Of a stretch of 64,000 bases of DNA, positions 55,670 through 63,890 are shown piece by piece. The DNA lies in assembly GCA_021414245.1 (NCBI GenBank), contig JAIOOU010000004.1, positions 186,001 through 250,000 of the forward strand, written 5' to 3'. This stretch comes from Chloroflexota bacterium. GTDB lineage: Bacteria > Chloroflexota > Anaerolineae > Anaerolineales > Villigracilaceae. Under the pieces are notes generated by a model, which was not told where the DNA came from, searched no databases, and saw only the letters and a program-made list of their open reading frames with translations. A program made the translations under genes and the position numbers. Positions within the stretch are counted from its first letter, which is position 1. Each line of letters begins with the position of its first letter.

Positions 55670-55675
55670 ATTATA
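55670..55675 (-). promoter_or_regulatory. -10 box of the Thr/Pro-rich protein gene
   Basis: Minus-strand TATAAT ends 8 nt before the ATG at 55661; no Shine-Dalgarno, so a near-leaderless transcript is predicted. Confidence 0.5.
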
Positions 55676-55725
55676 TCATTAGCTTTTTCTTTATTAAGAC
55701 AGGCGTGTTTGCGCCCTGAAGCAGC

Positions 55726-56427
55726 CTAGAAAAGACTTAACGCCCATACGATCAGGGGCGCAACTACAAGCGCGGGCAGGAAGTTTCCCACGCGGATCTT
55801 CTTGATCTCAAGCAGGTTGCTGATCGCGAGGCCGACCAGGATCACCCCGCCCGTGGCGGTCATTTCGTTCATCATCGGGGCGGTAACAATGGAGCTGAGC
55901 TGGCCGGCCAGCAGACTGATGCCGCCCTGGTAAAGCAAAATGATGACCGAGGAGAACATCACGCCGATTCCCAGGGTGGAGGCGAAGGCAATGGATGCGA
56001 ATCCATCCAGGGTGGATTTTACAGCCAGCAGGTTGTAATCACCGGTCAGGCCGTCCTGGATGGAGCCGAGAATCGCCATTGGGCCGATGCAGAATAGGAG
56101 CGAGGCCACCATAAATCCGCGCACGAATTTGGACCCCGCACCTGTTTCTGTGTCTTTTGAAAAACGCTGCTCCAGGGATTGTCCCAGGGTTTGCAGCCGG
56201 TCTTCGATCTTGAGCCATTCGCCAATCAGGGCGCCGATAATCAGGGCTCCGAGCACGATCAGTTGATTCTCGCTTTTAAGGAACATTTGCAGACCCATGG
56301 CTCCGGTGAAGAGACCCATGCCGGCGATAACCGTGCTCTTGTAGCGTTCGGGAATACGCGAACCGAAAATCAACCCGATGGTCCCGCCGAGTAGGATCGC
56401 GGCTACATTAATGAATGTACCTGTCAT
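55726..56427 (-). CDS. DUF554 family membrane protein (YdfK-like)
   Basis: The 233-residue protein matches DUF554: MTGTFINVAAILLGGTIGLIFGSRIPERYKSTVIAGMGLFTGAMGLQM, GALIGEWLKIEDRLQTLG, FCIGPMAILGSIQDGLTGDYNLLAVKSTLDGFASIAFASTLGIGVMFS. About seven membrane spans. Function is unknown, possibly transport. AAAGG lies 6 nt before ATG. It shares a strand with the adenosyltransferase gene, but 100 bp with a dispersed repeat lie between. Confidence 0.9.
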   Translation of the reverse strand: MTGTFINVAAILLGGTIGLIFGSRIPERYKSTVIAGMGLFTGAMGLQMFLKSENQLIVLGALIIGALIGEWLKIEDRLQTLGQSLEQRFSKDTETGAGSKFVRGFMVASLLFCIGPMAILGSIQDGLTGDYNLLAVKSTLDGFASIAFASTLGIGVMFSSVIILLYQGGISLLAGQLSSIVTAPMMNEMTATGGVILVGLAISNLLEIKKIRVGNFLPALVVAPLIVWALSLF

Positions 56428-56443
56428 GTTTTACCTTTACCCT

Positions 56444-56508
56444 GTCATTGCGAGCCGCCGGTGTTTTCAGGCGACGTGACGATCTCCCGCCGTAGTGAAT
56501 GCAATGAC
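56444..56508. repeat. 65-bp GTCATTGC...GCAATGAC element
   Basis: GTCATTGC (56444-56451) and GCAATGAC (56501-56508) are terminal inverted repeats around a GC-rich interior (GCCGCC, GGCGACGTGACG, CCCGCC). It lies between the DUF554 and adenosyltransferase genes. The form is that of REP/MITE-type repeats. A reduced relative lies at 37481-37523. Confidence 0.65.
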
Positions 56509-56527
56509 GTTTCTTGTTTGAGTGTGG

Positions 56528-57070
56528 CTACGATTTTGCGAGTGTTGTCTTCCTGCCCGCGTTTTGATTTTCCAGAAGTTCCAGCACGAAACAGAGCGAG
56601 GAAAGCCTGTTCAGGTAACGCTGCAGGTCCGGATTGGTCACTTCCTCTTCATCGAACAGGCCGACCACCCAGCGTTCCGCGCGGCGGACAACGGCGCGGG
56701 CCATGGAGAGCGCTGCACCGCCGAGGGTGTCCCCGGGCAGGATGAATTCCTTGGGCATTTCCACGACCTGGCTAAGTTCATTTGTATGCTCTTCGAGCCA
56801 GTTCACACGCGCCTCATCAATAAAATGAAAGCGTTTTGTGTTTTCCGGCGTGGCGGCCACTTCCGCCATGAGCTTGTACAGGTCGCGCTGCGCTTCCAGT
56901 AATATGGGTGCGATCTGGTGTGCGCTGCATTGCGCGCGTGCCAGGCCCAGGGCAGCGGAGGCTTCATCCAGCGCGCCAATCGCCTCCATGCGGACATGAT
57001 ATTTGGGAACGCGGCCTTCGCCGAGCAGGCCAGTGGTGCCATCGTCGCCCTTTGCGGTGTAAAAAGTCAT
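56528..57070 (-). CDS. Cob(I)yrinic acid a,c-diamide adenosyltransferase (PduO type)
   Basis: Attaches the adenosyl group of ATP to cobalt(I), the last step in making coenzyme B12. The 180-residue protein has KGDDGTTGLLGEGRVPKYHVRMEAIGALDEASAALGLARA at the N-terminus (TGL-GGRV-type phosphate loop with the KxxxR pair) and ILPGDTLGGAALSMARAVVRRAERWVV with the conserved RxxxRRAER helix. No other cobalamin gene is near and no B12 riboswitch is seen. TATAAT lies exactly 6 nt before the ATG (leaderless). Confidence 0.93.
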   Translation of the reverse strand: MTFYTAKGDDGTTGLLGEGRVPKYHVRMEAIGALDEASAALGLARAQCSAHQIAPILLEAQRDLYKLMAEVAATPENTKRFHFIDEARVNWLEEHTNELSQVVEMPKEFILPGDTLGGAALSMARAVVRRAERWVVGLFDEEEVTNPDLQRYLNRLSSLCFVLELLENQNAGRKTTLAKS

Positions 57071-57076
57071 GGGCGC

Positions 57077-57110
57077 ATTATAACCACTTTGCAGGTGCGT
57101 CGCTTATAAT
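57077..57110. promoter_or_regulatory. Divergent pair of leaderless promoters
   Basis: Minus-strand TATAAT (57077-57082) serves the adenosyltransferase ATG at 57070; plus-strand TATAAT (57105-57110) serves the ATG at 57117. Each is exactly 6 nt from its start codon, and the 46-bp space has no Shine-Dalgarno on either side. No clear -35 boxes. Confidence 0.65.
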
Positions 57111-57116
57111 TTTGCA

Positions 57117-57740
57117 ATGCTCATTCCCATCCATGAAGAGATGACCTGCGAAGCCCTGGGCGCGCATTTCAGTCAACGTGCGCTGGAGGTGATCCTGGCG
57201 GCCAACCGCAAACAGGATGCCCTCTCCGGCCAGATCGGTCACGATGAATTTCACTTTGACAACAACGCCATTGAAAGAGGCATGGCCTATATCAATGAAC
57301 AGCGCGGCCTGGTGATTGCCTCCCTGCTTTCGCCGGGCGTGCTTTCCGCATGGGTCGCCTTTGGGAGATTGATCCATACAGTGCAGGATTTCTACTCCCA
57401 CACCAATTATGTCTCCCTGTGGCTGGACGCACACGACGGCACACCTCCCGCCCCGTCCGAAATTGATCCCGTTCGAAAGGATTTGATCGAAAGCCAGAAG
57501 CTGCACTCCGGCAGGATCTACCTGCCCCTGGATGCGTTGTATTTCATCCCCTTCCTGCGCAATTTTTCACTGGGCCTTCTGCCCAAAGACTCGCACGGAT
57601 GGATGAATCTGGACTCTCCCAAACAGGGGGTCAGATTTGAATATGCACGCGCCGCAGCGATCAAGCGCACCGGGTATGAGTTTGATATTTTGAAAAAAAT
57701 TCTCACCCCGGAAATGTTCACAAAGTTTACTGATATATAA
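57117..57740 (+). CDS. HetC/zinc-dependent phospholipase C-like protein
   Basis: The 207-residue protein has a histidine/aspartate pattern seen in the phospholipase C/P1 nuclease and HET-C superfamily: MLIPIHEEMTCEAL at the N-terminus, GHDEFHFDN, then FGRLIHTVQDFYSHTNYVSLWLD, and KDSHGWMNLDSP. These histidines and aspartates could bind zinc. No signal peptide is present, so it probably acts in the cytoplasm or at the inner membrane face. The substrate is unknown. Start fixed by the TATAAT-N6-ATG arrangement. Confidence 0.65.
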   Translation: MLIPIHEEMTCEALGAHFSQRALEVILAANRKQDALSGQIGHDEFHFDNNAIERGMAYINEQRGLVIASLLSPGVLSAWVAFGRLIHTVQDFYSHTNYVSLWLDAHDGTPPAPSEIDPVRKDLIESQKLHSGRIYLPLDALYFIPFLRNFSLGLLPKDSHGWMNLDSPKQGVRFEYARAAAIKRTGYEFDILKKILTPEMFTKFTDI

Positions 57741-57839
57741 AAATGTCTTCCTGAAGCATTTTGTGATGGAAGGATCTCCCCGCTCTTGAATCAGGCCCGG
57801 GCACGCACGAAACGGTTCTTTATCCCGTTTACGAAAGGG

Positions 57840-57845
57840 TATAAT
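57840..57845 (+). promoter_or_regulatory. -10 box of leaderless yqeY transcript
   Basis: TATAAT, then CAAATC, then the ATG at 57852. The spacing places the transcription start on the A of the ATG. Confidence 0.6.
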
Positions 57846-57851
57846 CAAATC

Positions 57852-58298
57852 ATGGATACAAAAACCCAACTTAATGAATCAATGAAAGACGCCATGAAAA
57901 GCGGCGACGAGGTCCGCAAGCGCACGGTGCGCATGGTGCTTGCCGCGGTGAAACAGGCCGAAGTGGACAAACAGGCTGCGATTGAGGATCTGGCCGTGGT
58001 GGGCCTCATTCAAAAAGAGATCAAGAACCGCCGCGAAGCGATCGAAGAGGCCAAAAAAGCCAACCGCGCGGACCTAATCAGCGAGAATGAAGTCGAGATC
58101 AAGGTGTTGGAGGTCTTCCTTCCCCAAGCCATGTCTGCCGAGGAATTGCGCGGACTGGTGCAGGCCGCGATTGTTGAAACCGGCGCCGCCGCTCCGAGCG
58201 ACATGGGCAAGGTGATGAAGATCGTCATGCCCAAGGTGGCCGGCCGCGCCGCCAATGACATGATCAGTTCCATGGTTAAAGAATTGCTAACGAAATAA
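57852..58298 (+). CDS. yqeY: GatB/YqeY domain protein
   Basis: Small helical protein of 148 residues, homologous to the tRNA-binding tail of the GatB amidotransferase subunit. Landmarks are LNESMKDAMKSGDEVRKRTVRMVLAAVKQAEVD, ISENEVEIKVLEVFLPQAMSAEELRGLV and SDMGKVMKIVMPKVAGRAANDMISSMVKELL. Its role is unsettled; a tRNA-linked function is usually proposed. The frame is open to 57786, but ATG 57852 matches the family start and the leaderless -10 box. It leads into the pgpH-ybeY-dgkA group. Confidence 0.92.
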   Translation: MDTKTQLNESMKDAMKSGDEVRKRTVRMVLAAVKQAEVDKQAAIEDLAVVGLIQKEIKNRREAIEEAKKANRADLISENEVEIKVLEVFLPQAMSAEELRGLVQAAIVETGAAAPSDMGKVMKIVMPKVAGRAANDMISSMVKELLTK

Positions 58299-58359
58299 CC
58301 TTTCATCGTGCAGGGACCGGTGCTTTTTCCCCGGGCCGGATCCCTCACGATTGATATTT

Positions 58360-60471
58360 ATGCGTGCAAGATCCCCCGTTTCCACCCGTATCCGAATAGC
58401 ACAGTTCAGCCTGATCTTTGCGGTCAGCCTGGTATCTTTTGCATCCCTGACCCTGCCCATCGGCCTACGGCCGACCACCCAGTCTCTGGAAGTGGGCACG
58501 GTGGCCCAGATCACTTTGCAGGCCCCCCGTGACCTCGAGTATGTCAGCGATGTCCGTACGGAGGAGGCTCGCCAGGCCGCCGAAAGTGCGGTCAGTCTGG
58601 TTTACACCTCCCCTGATCCGACCATTGCCCGCCAGCAGATCGAACGCTTGAACACGGCGATGCAATACATCACATCCGTAAGAACGGATCTGGCTTTGAC
58701 AGGCGAACAAAGAAAATCCGATCTGGTTGCGCTGAGCGATGTGCGTCTGCAGCTTCAGACCATTGATTATCTGCTTGCAATTTCGGATTCCCGCTGGGAG
58801 GCTGTGCAGGCGGAATGCCTGCGGGTTTTGGAACAGGTCATGCGCCGCGCGATCTATGAAGACAAGGTGGAGTCCACGCAGGCGGGTATTTCCTCCATGG
58901 TGAGTCTCACCCTGAGCGAACAGCAATCCGGGCTTGTCACAGAGCTGGTCTCCGCTTTCATTGTGCCGAACAGTTTTTACAGCGAAGAGCTGACCAGTGT
59001 TGCACGTCAGGCGGCGCGCGATGCCGTAAAACCGATCGTACAGACTTATAAAACCGGAGAGACCATTGTGCCGGCCGGGGAGATCATTACCCCTGCGGAT
59101 GTCGAGGCCTTTCAGCAGCTTGGCATGATCCGTCCCGGTCAGCGCTGGGAGGATGTGATCGGCGCCGCGGCAATGGTTTTGCTGTCGGCTCTGTTCGTGC
59201 CGCTGTATTTCTTCCGCCGCAATCGTTCAGTGGTCGTAAACGATCCGCGCAGCCTGCTGGTCATTGCGCTGATTTTTATCATTTTTCTGCTCGGTGCGCG
59301 CCTGTTTACCAATCGCACCCTCGCACCTTACGGCTATCCCCTGCAGGCCGCCGGCTTATTGATCACGGCTCTCTTCGGGTTGGAGACCGGAGTGGTGATC
59401 TCCATTCCACTTTGCCTGCTCGCCGCCTACGGCCTGCCGAATACACTTGACCTTGCGCCGTATTACCTGCTTTCGTCCCTGATCGGCCTGCTCGTGCTGG
59501 GTCCGGTCCGCAGGTTTTGGGGCTTTGTGCGCGCCGGCATTGCCATTTCCCTTTCCGGCATGGCTGTGCTGCTGGCCTTTCGTCTGCCCTTCTTTACACC
59601 CGATTGGCTGGGAGTGATTCAATTTGTCGGTGTGATTTCCTTTGCCGGGTTTGCGGCGGCGAGTATTACGCTCTTGCTTCAATTTCTGCTTGCGCAATCG
59701 CTTGGGCTTACCACCGCGTTTCAGCTGCTTGATATTTCCCGCCCTGATTATCCACTTTTGCAGTTCCTGCTTCGGAACGCGCCCGGCACCTATCAACATA
59801 GCCTGCAGGTCGCCAATCTTGCCGAACAGGCCGCTGAGAAGATCGGCGCGGACCCCCTGTTGACACGGGTGGGCGCGCAGTTCCATGATATCGGCAAGGC
59901 CCTCAATCCAACCTTCTTCATTGAAAATCAAATCCCCGGAAACGTGAACAAACACCACGATATCACTCCGGAAGAATCTGCCGCCACCATTATCCGTCAT
60001 GTCACCGACGGCATCCAGCTTGCGAAAAAACACCGCCTGCCGCGCCGACTGCATGATTTCATTCTCGAACATCACGGCACCCTGATCACACGCTATCAAT
60101 ATACCCAGGCCATGGATGCGGCCGGCGGGGATATGACCAAAGTTGATATTGAGAAATTCCGCTATCCCGGTCCGCGGCCGAATTCGCGTGAAACAGCCTT
60201 GCTCATGCTTGCCGATGCCACCGAGGCGCGGGCCCGTGCCGAACGGCCGACTTCCGACGAAGATCTGCGCGCGCTTGTCCGCAATGTGATTGAGACCGTG
60301 CAAAAATTCGGCCAGCTGGACGATACGCTTCTTACGCTGCGCGACCTGACCCTGATCACCGAATCCTTTGCCACCACCCTGCGAGGAACCTATCATCCGC
60401 GAATTCAATATCCCAATGCGACTGTGCCCGACCAGGATTCAACCATCCTGGCACCGAGAAAAGATAAATGA
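58360..60471 (+). CDS. pgpH: 7TM-HD phosphohydrolase, PgpH/YqfF type (c-di-AMP phosphodiesterase)
   Basis: Membrane HD-domain protein of 703 residues. One N-terminal span (about 13-35), an extracytoplasmic 7TMR-HDED domain (about 40-270), seven spans (about 275-450), then a cytoplasmic HD domain with LLRNAPGTYQHSLQVANLAEQAAE, HDIGK near residue 508, KHHDITPEESA, HRLPRRLHDFILEHHGT and ADATEARARAE. Characterised relatives in Firmicutes degrade c-di-AMP. The order yqfF-ybeY-dgkA matches that found in Firmicutes. The ATG at 58360 is favoured over TTG 58351. The stop overlaps ybeY (ATGA). Confidence 0.93.
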   Translation: MRARSPVSTRIRIAQFSLIFAVSLVSFASLTLPIGLRPTTQSLEVGTVAQITLQAPRDLEYVSDVRTEEARQAAESAVSLVYTSPDPTIARQQIERLNTAMQYITSVRTDLALTGEQRKSDLVALSDVRLQLQTIDYLLAISDSRWEAVQAECLRVLEQVMRRAIYEDKVESTQAGISSMVSLTLSEQQSGLVTELVSAFIVPNSFYSEELTSVARQAARDAVKPIVQTYKTGETIVPAGEIITPADVEAFQQLGMIRPGQRWEDVIGAAAMVLLSALFVPLYFFRRNRSVVVNDPRSLLVIALIFIIFLLGARLFTNRTLAPYGYPLQAAGLLITALFGLETGVVISIPLCLLAAYGLPNTLDLAPYYLLSSLIGLLVLGPVRRFWGFVRAGIAISLSGMAVLLAFRLPFFTPDWLGVIQFVGVISFAGFAAASITLLLQFLLAQSLGLTTAFQLLDISRPDYPLLQFLLRNAPGTYQHSLQVANLAEQAAEKIGADPLLTRVGAQFHDIGKALNPTFFIENQIPGNVNKHHDITPEESAATIIRHVTDGIQLAKKHRLPRRLHDFILEHHGTLITRYQYTQAMDAAGGDMTKVDIEKFRYPGPRPNSRETALLMLADATEARARAERPTSDEDLRALVRNVIETVQKFGQLDDTLLTLRDLTLITESFATTLRGTYHPRIQYPNATVPDQDSTILAPRKDK

Positions 60472-60917
60472 TCAACATTGACTCGCACGTGGATTTCATA
60501 GAGACCGCCCTGCTTGAACGCGCCGCCCGCCTCACTCTTGACCATGAGTCTGCTCCAGCGGATGCAGACATGACCATCGTGCTGACGGATGATGCGCAAC
60601 TGCACGAATTGAATCGCGAATATTTGGGCGTGGACGCCCCCACGGATGTGCTCTCCTTCCCTGCGTCCGAAACCGACCCGGAGACCGGTCTGCCCTATCT
60701 GGGAGATATCCTTATCTCGATCCCTCACGCGACCCGGCAGGCCCAGGCAGCAGGGCACCCGGTCGAGGCCGAGGTGCAGTTGCTGGTCGTGCATGGGACC
60801 CTGCATTTGCTGGGACATGACCATGCCGAGCCGGAGGAGAAGGCCCGCATGTGGGAAGCCCAGGCTGAGGTTATGTCCCGACTCGGTTTGTCGCATGTCA
60901 GGATCCAGGATACCTAG
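60468..60917 (+). CDS. ybeY: Endoribonuclease YbeY (16S rRNA maturation)
   Basis: Metal-dependent RNase for 16S rRNA 3'-end processing and ribosome quality control. The 149-residue protein has the zinc motif H109-x3-H113-x5-H119 in HGTLHLLGHDH and the upstream TDVLSFP segment. 4-bp overlap with pgpH and 1-bp overlap with dgkA (TAGTG). Confidence 0.96.
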   Translation: MINIDSHVDFIETALLERAARLTLDHESAPADADMTIVLTDDAQLHELNREYLGVDAPTDVLSFPASETDPETGLPYLGDILISIPHATRQAQAAGHPVEAEVQLLVVHGTLHLLGHDHAEPEEKARMWEAQAEVMSRLGLSHVRIQDT

Positions 60918-61306
60918 TGAAACTTTTTATCCTGTCCCGCATCCGGTCTTTTGCACATGCTTTTCATGGCTGGGGCCATGTTCTGCGCACGCAGCATAAT
61001 GCCTGGATCCACAGTACCATCGCAACCATTGTATTCATTCTGGCCATATGGCTTCGCCTGCCGCCACGGGATTGGGCTGTACTCATCCTGACAACGGCAA
61101 TGGTGTTCTCCGCGGAATTCGTCAATACCGCCATCGAAGCCGTCGTGGACCTGGCCAGCCCGGACAGACACCCGCTGGCAAAGATCGGAAAGGACGTGGG
61201 CGCTGCCGCCGTGTTGGTTGCCGCCCTGGCTGCAATTCTGATCGGATTGTTGTTGCTCGGCCCTCCTCTTTGGGCCAAACTGATCTTATTGTTTACAGCA
61301 AATTAA
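60917..61306 (+). CDS. dgkA: Diacylglycerol/undecaprenol kinase (DgkA family)
   Basis: Small membrane kinase of 129 residues that phosphorylates undecaprenol or diacylglycerol, recycling lipid carriers for wall synthesis. It has the core E67-F-V-N70-x3-E74 (FSAEFVNTAIEAVVDL), three to four spans, and KIGKDVGAAAVLV. The GTG start overlaps the ybeY stop. Which lipid is used cannot be read from sequence; the Gram-positive-type enzymes favour undecaprenol. Confidence 0.94.
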   Translation: MKLFILSRIRSFAHAFHGWGHVLRTQHNAWIHSTIATIVFILAIWLRLPPRDWAVLILTTAMVFSAEFVNTAIEAVVDLASPDRHPLAKIGKDVGAAAVLVAALAAILIGLLLLGPPLWAKLILLFTAN

Positions 61307-61322
61307 TTAACGGAGGCAAGTC

Positions 61323-62174
61323 ATGTCTTTATCTTTTAAATTCGGCACAGTGGGTTCGCCCACAGGCACGCCCAAGAAACCCGGTGGTTCGGTGGGTTCC
61401 ATCGGATTCAGCAAGTCGATCGGGCTGGAGGCCCTTGAACTTGGTTGGGTACAGTCCGTACGGGTGACGGAGGCCACTTGTTCCCTGATCAAAGCCGCCG
61501 GGGAAGAGCACGGTGTTTCCCTGAGTGTGCATGCACCTTATTTTATTAACCTGAATGCCACTGCCGAGGAGTGGCCCAAGTCCCGCAAGCGTTTGATGGA
61601 TGCGGCCCATTATGGCTATCTGGCGGGTGCAACAGATATCATTTTTCATCCTGGTTCGTATTTCGGCAATGACCCTGCCGAGGTGTTGAAGACCGCCATT
61701 CCGCGCTTGAAAGGCTGTGTGGATGAATTAAAGAAGAACGGTGACAATGTCACGATCCGCCCGGAGACAATGGGTAAATCTGCGATGCTGGGCTCGATCG
61801 AGGATGCCATCGCGATGAGCGCCGCCATGGATATGGTTCAGCCGTGCATTGACTTTGCGCACATGCACGCCCGTCCGGGGAACGGTTCGATGAACACGTA
61901 TGAAGAGTGGTCCGGACTGCTTGAAAATTACAAAAAGGAATTGGGAGCCGGGGCCCTGAAGAATTTGCACATCCACCTGTCCGGCATTGAATACGGCGAG
62001 AAGGGCGAGAAAAATCACCTGTCTCTCGCCGATGCGGATCTGGACTTGAAAGCCTTGTTCAAGGCTCTAAACGATTTTGGCTGTGCCGGACGCATCCTGT
62101 GCGAAAGCCCCATTATGGAAGAGGATGCGCTGAATATGAAGAAAGCCTGGATGAAGGTCAGTGGGGAAAAGTAG
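61323..62174 (+). CDS. nfo: Endonuclease IV-type TIM-barrel protein (AP endonuclease family 2)
   Basis: Likely apurinic/apyrimidinic endonuclease in base excision repair. The 283-residue TIM barrel shows the zinc ligands at expected places: H70 (VHAPYFINL), H109 (IIFHPGSY), E148 (IRPETMGK), D178 and H180/H182 (CIDFAHMHAR), a His in LHIHLSG, and the C-terminal Glu in LCESP. It resembles the archaeal/phage-like branch more than E. coli Nfo, so sugar isomerase-like roles cannot be excluded. CGGAGG lies 9 nt before ATG and 16 bp after dgkA. Confidence 0.88.
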   Translation: MSLSFKFGTVGSPTGTPKKPGGSVGSIGFSKSIGLEALELGWVQSVRVTEATCSLIKAAGEEHGVSLSVHAPYFINLNATAEEWPKSRKRLMDAAHYGYLAGATDIIFHPGSYFGNDPAEVLKTAIPRLKGCVDELKKNGDNVTIRPETMGKSAMLGSIEDAIAMSAAMDMVQPCIDFAHMHARPGNGSMNTYEEWSGLLENYKKELGAGALKNLHIHLSGIEYGEKGEKNHLSLADADLDLKALFKALNDFGCAGRILCESPIMEEDALNMKKAWMKVSGEK

Positions 62175-62243
62175 TAACTACTTTAGTCGTTTTTTTTACG
62201 GCAAAGAGCGATTGAAGTCATTACCACAAAAAATGAGGTGTAT

Positions 62244-63031
62244 GTGAAAAGGTTTTTGCTTTCTTTAATTATTTTGCCGATTTTAATTCTCGCCGCTTGT
62301 GCGCCCGCGACAATTAAGCCAAGTGAAACGCCCAGTCCCAGCCCAACTGATGCTCCGACCACCACCCCAAGCGCATCACCAACTCCACTAAAAGCATATT
62401 CTGAAGAACAACTTTTTCAGATGGCAGATGATGAGAAGCTTTCTAAAGCACCTCAAATTGAAGATTTAGTAAAAAGCAATGTAAGTACAGTTAGAAACAA
62501 TTTGGTTATCTATCGTAATATAACTGGGGACGCTATAAAAGTATATGATCTAACTATAGGAAAGGAACTGACGCTACAAGAAACTGGGATTATTGAGCTT
62601 GCATTAAAGGATGGTGGATCATTTGAAATGTTAAGTTTTCAAACTGCAGAAGATTTGATCGTCTACGCGATTAATGATGGGGTTGTTTGGAAAAACGGTA
62701 ATGATAGTGATAGAGTGAGTTACTGGAATCAATATTTTTTCAGGAACTTCAATCCGACAGATCAAGAAAAAGATGTATGCGAAACAGTAAATAACATTCT
62801 AGGAATATCGGTATTAAGTTTTAGAAATGTAACGTTGCCAAAACAAAAGAATGTAAGTGAAAGGCAGATTTTTTTGGGATACTTTTGACTCCGGTTTACA
62901 ACGAAACGATTGTTGAATATAAAACTCTTGAAGATGTGTTAAAAGTAGTGCATTCAAGTATGAGTCTTGGTGCCTTGTACGGCACTTTGAATAATGTTGA
63001 TGGCTCTCTGCTTGTGTTTCCCGCAGAATAA
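62244..63031 (+). pseudogene. AT-rich lipoprotein gene with probable frameshift
   Basis: Starts at GTG 62244 (GAGG 5 nt upstream), with signal MKRFLLSLIILPILILAAC-like sequence and a PSPSPTDAPTTTP tether similar to the lipoprotein at 34942. As written, the frame stops at 62888 (214 residues). In the +2 frame, protein-like sequence continues from ILLTPVYNETIVEY to LLVFPAE and a TAA at 63029-63031. A run of seven T at 62869-62875 lies at the switch; one extra T would join the halves into about 262 residues. Either a sequencing or assembly error, or a real pseudogene. Low GC suggests transfer. Confidence 0.65.
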
Positions 63032-63070
63032 ACTCTATGTTGAATTCTTGTGGTTTTCTCATGCTAACAA

Positions 63071-63175
63071 ACTAGAAGCTATCTCAAAAATACCCTTGCT
63101 GGGCAAAAGTCCCAAATTTACAAGGGAAATCCGACAGTTTCAGAGACTTTAACCATTTTTGAGATGACTTCTAGT
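63071..63175. mobile_element. 105-bp MITE-like element with 22-bp terminal inverted repeats
   Basis: Left end ACTAGAAGCTATCTCAAAAA (continuing to 63092) matches the reverse complement of the right end (63154-63175) at 19 of 22 positions. The outer bases form CTAG on each side, as expected for a 4-bp target duplication (YTAR) of IS5-type elements. It has no coding capacity and lies just after the broken lipoprotein gene. Confidence 0.7.
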
Positions 63176-63231
63176 GAATAAAAGAAGAACTTTTTATTGT
63201 AACAATCTTTAGCATTCTGAGTTTAGTGAAA

Positions 63232-63798
63232 TTATAGTTTCGCAGGTAGTCCAAAATCTGAGGGGAGTAGTGAATACATATGTGCGTCGTAAATCTCTTT
63301 TCCAATCACCATCCGATTGAGCAGCAGGCCTTCGTAGTGCGCTCCGGTTTTTTCCGCGACGCGCCTGCTGGCTTCATTTCCTGCGGCGATCACGATCTCT
63401 GCGCGGATCAGCTTTATCCGTTCGAAGGCGAATTTTGCAGCCAGTTTCGCCGCCCTTCCGGCGATCCCTTCGCCGCGCCGTGCGGATCGCACCCAGTATC
63501 CCAGGTTGCAAAAATGATAGACGGGATGCATGTGGCTCAGGCTGCATCCGCCCAGAAACTCGCCTGTCTGCGCATCTGTCACCGCAAAGGCATACATCAC
63601 CCCGCCTGACCATTGTGCCCGGGTCAGTGCGATGAAGTTGCGGGCCACCTCGACGGAATAATCCTCGTTGGCCCACACCATCCAGGGCTTGAGCTCGGGC
63701 AGGGACTGCTGCACGGCTCTGTGCAGTTCATTTTCTTCGCCGAATTCGTACGGCCTGAGGGTGATGGTTTCATCGGTCAATTTCAGGAAAGGGAACAT
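63232..63798 (-). CDS. GNAT family N-acetyltransferase (RimJ/RimL type)
   Basis: Acetyl-CoA-dependent acetyltransferase of 188 residues, similar to ribosomal-protein N-terminal acetyltransferases. Landmarks are LRPYEFGEENELHRAV (strand 1), FAVTDAQTGEFLGGCSLSHM, LGYWVRSARRGEGIAGRAAKLAAKFAF (acetyl-CoA pyrophosphate loop, R-x2-G-x-A/G), and AGNEASRRVAEKTGAHYEG. The substrate is unknown. No strong ribosome site before ATG 63798. A 16-bp A/T palindrome (63809-63824) sits just upstream. Confidence 0.9.
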   Translation of the reverse strand: MFPFLKLTDETITLRPYEFGEENELHRAVQQSLPELKPWMVWANEDYSVEVARNFIALTRAQWSGGVMYAFAVTDAQTGEFLGGCSLSHMHPVYHFCNLGYWVRSARRGEGIAGRAAKLAAKFAFERIKLIRAEIVIAAGNEASRRVAEKTGAHYEGLLLNRMVIGKEIYDAHMYSLLPSDFGLPAKL

Positions 63799-63890
63799 GG
63801 ATGCTCTCTTTTATTTAAATAAAAACAGAGACACGCTTTCACCGAGGTTGCCTCTGTGCCTGCGGATCCCTGTCATTGGGTGCGAATGGA

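Noticed and set aside
56428-57120. Cobalamin riboswitch near the adenosyltransferase gene
   Set aside because: The gene has a leaderless start with no 5' leader; no B12-box sequence is present.
62175-62215. Terminator after the endonuclease IV-type gene
   Set aside because: AAGTAGTAACTACTT could pair only with an impossibly small loop; the T8 run follows 5 nt later. Possible but too weak to list.
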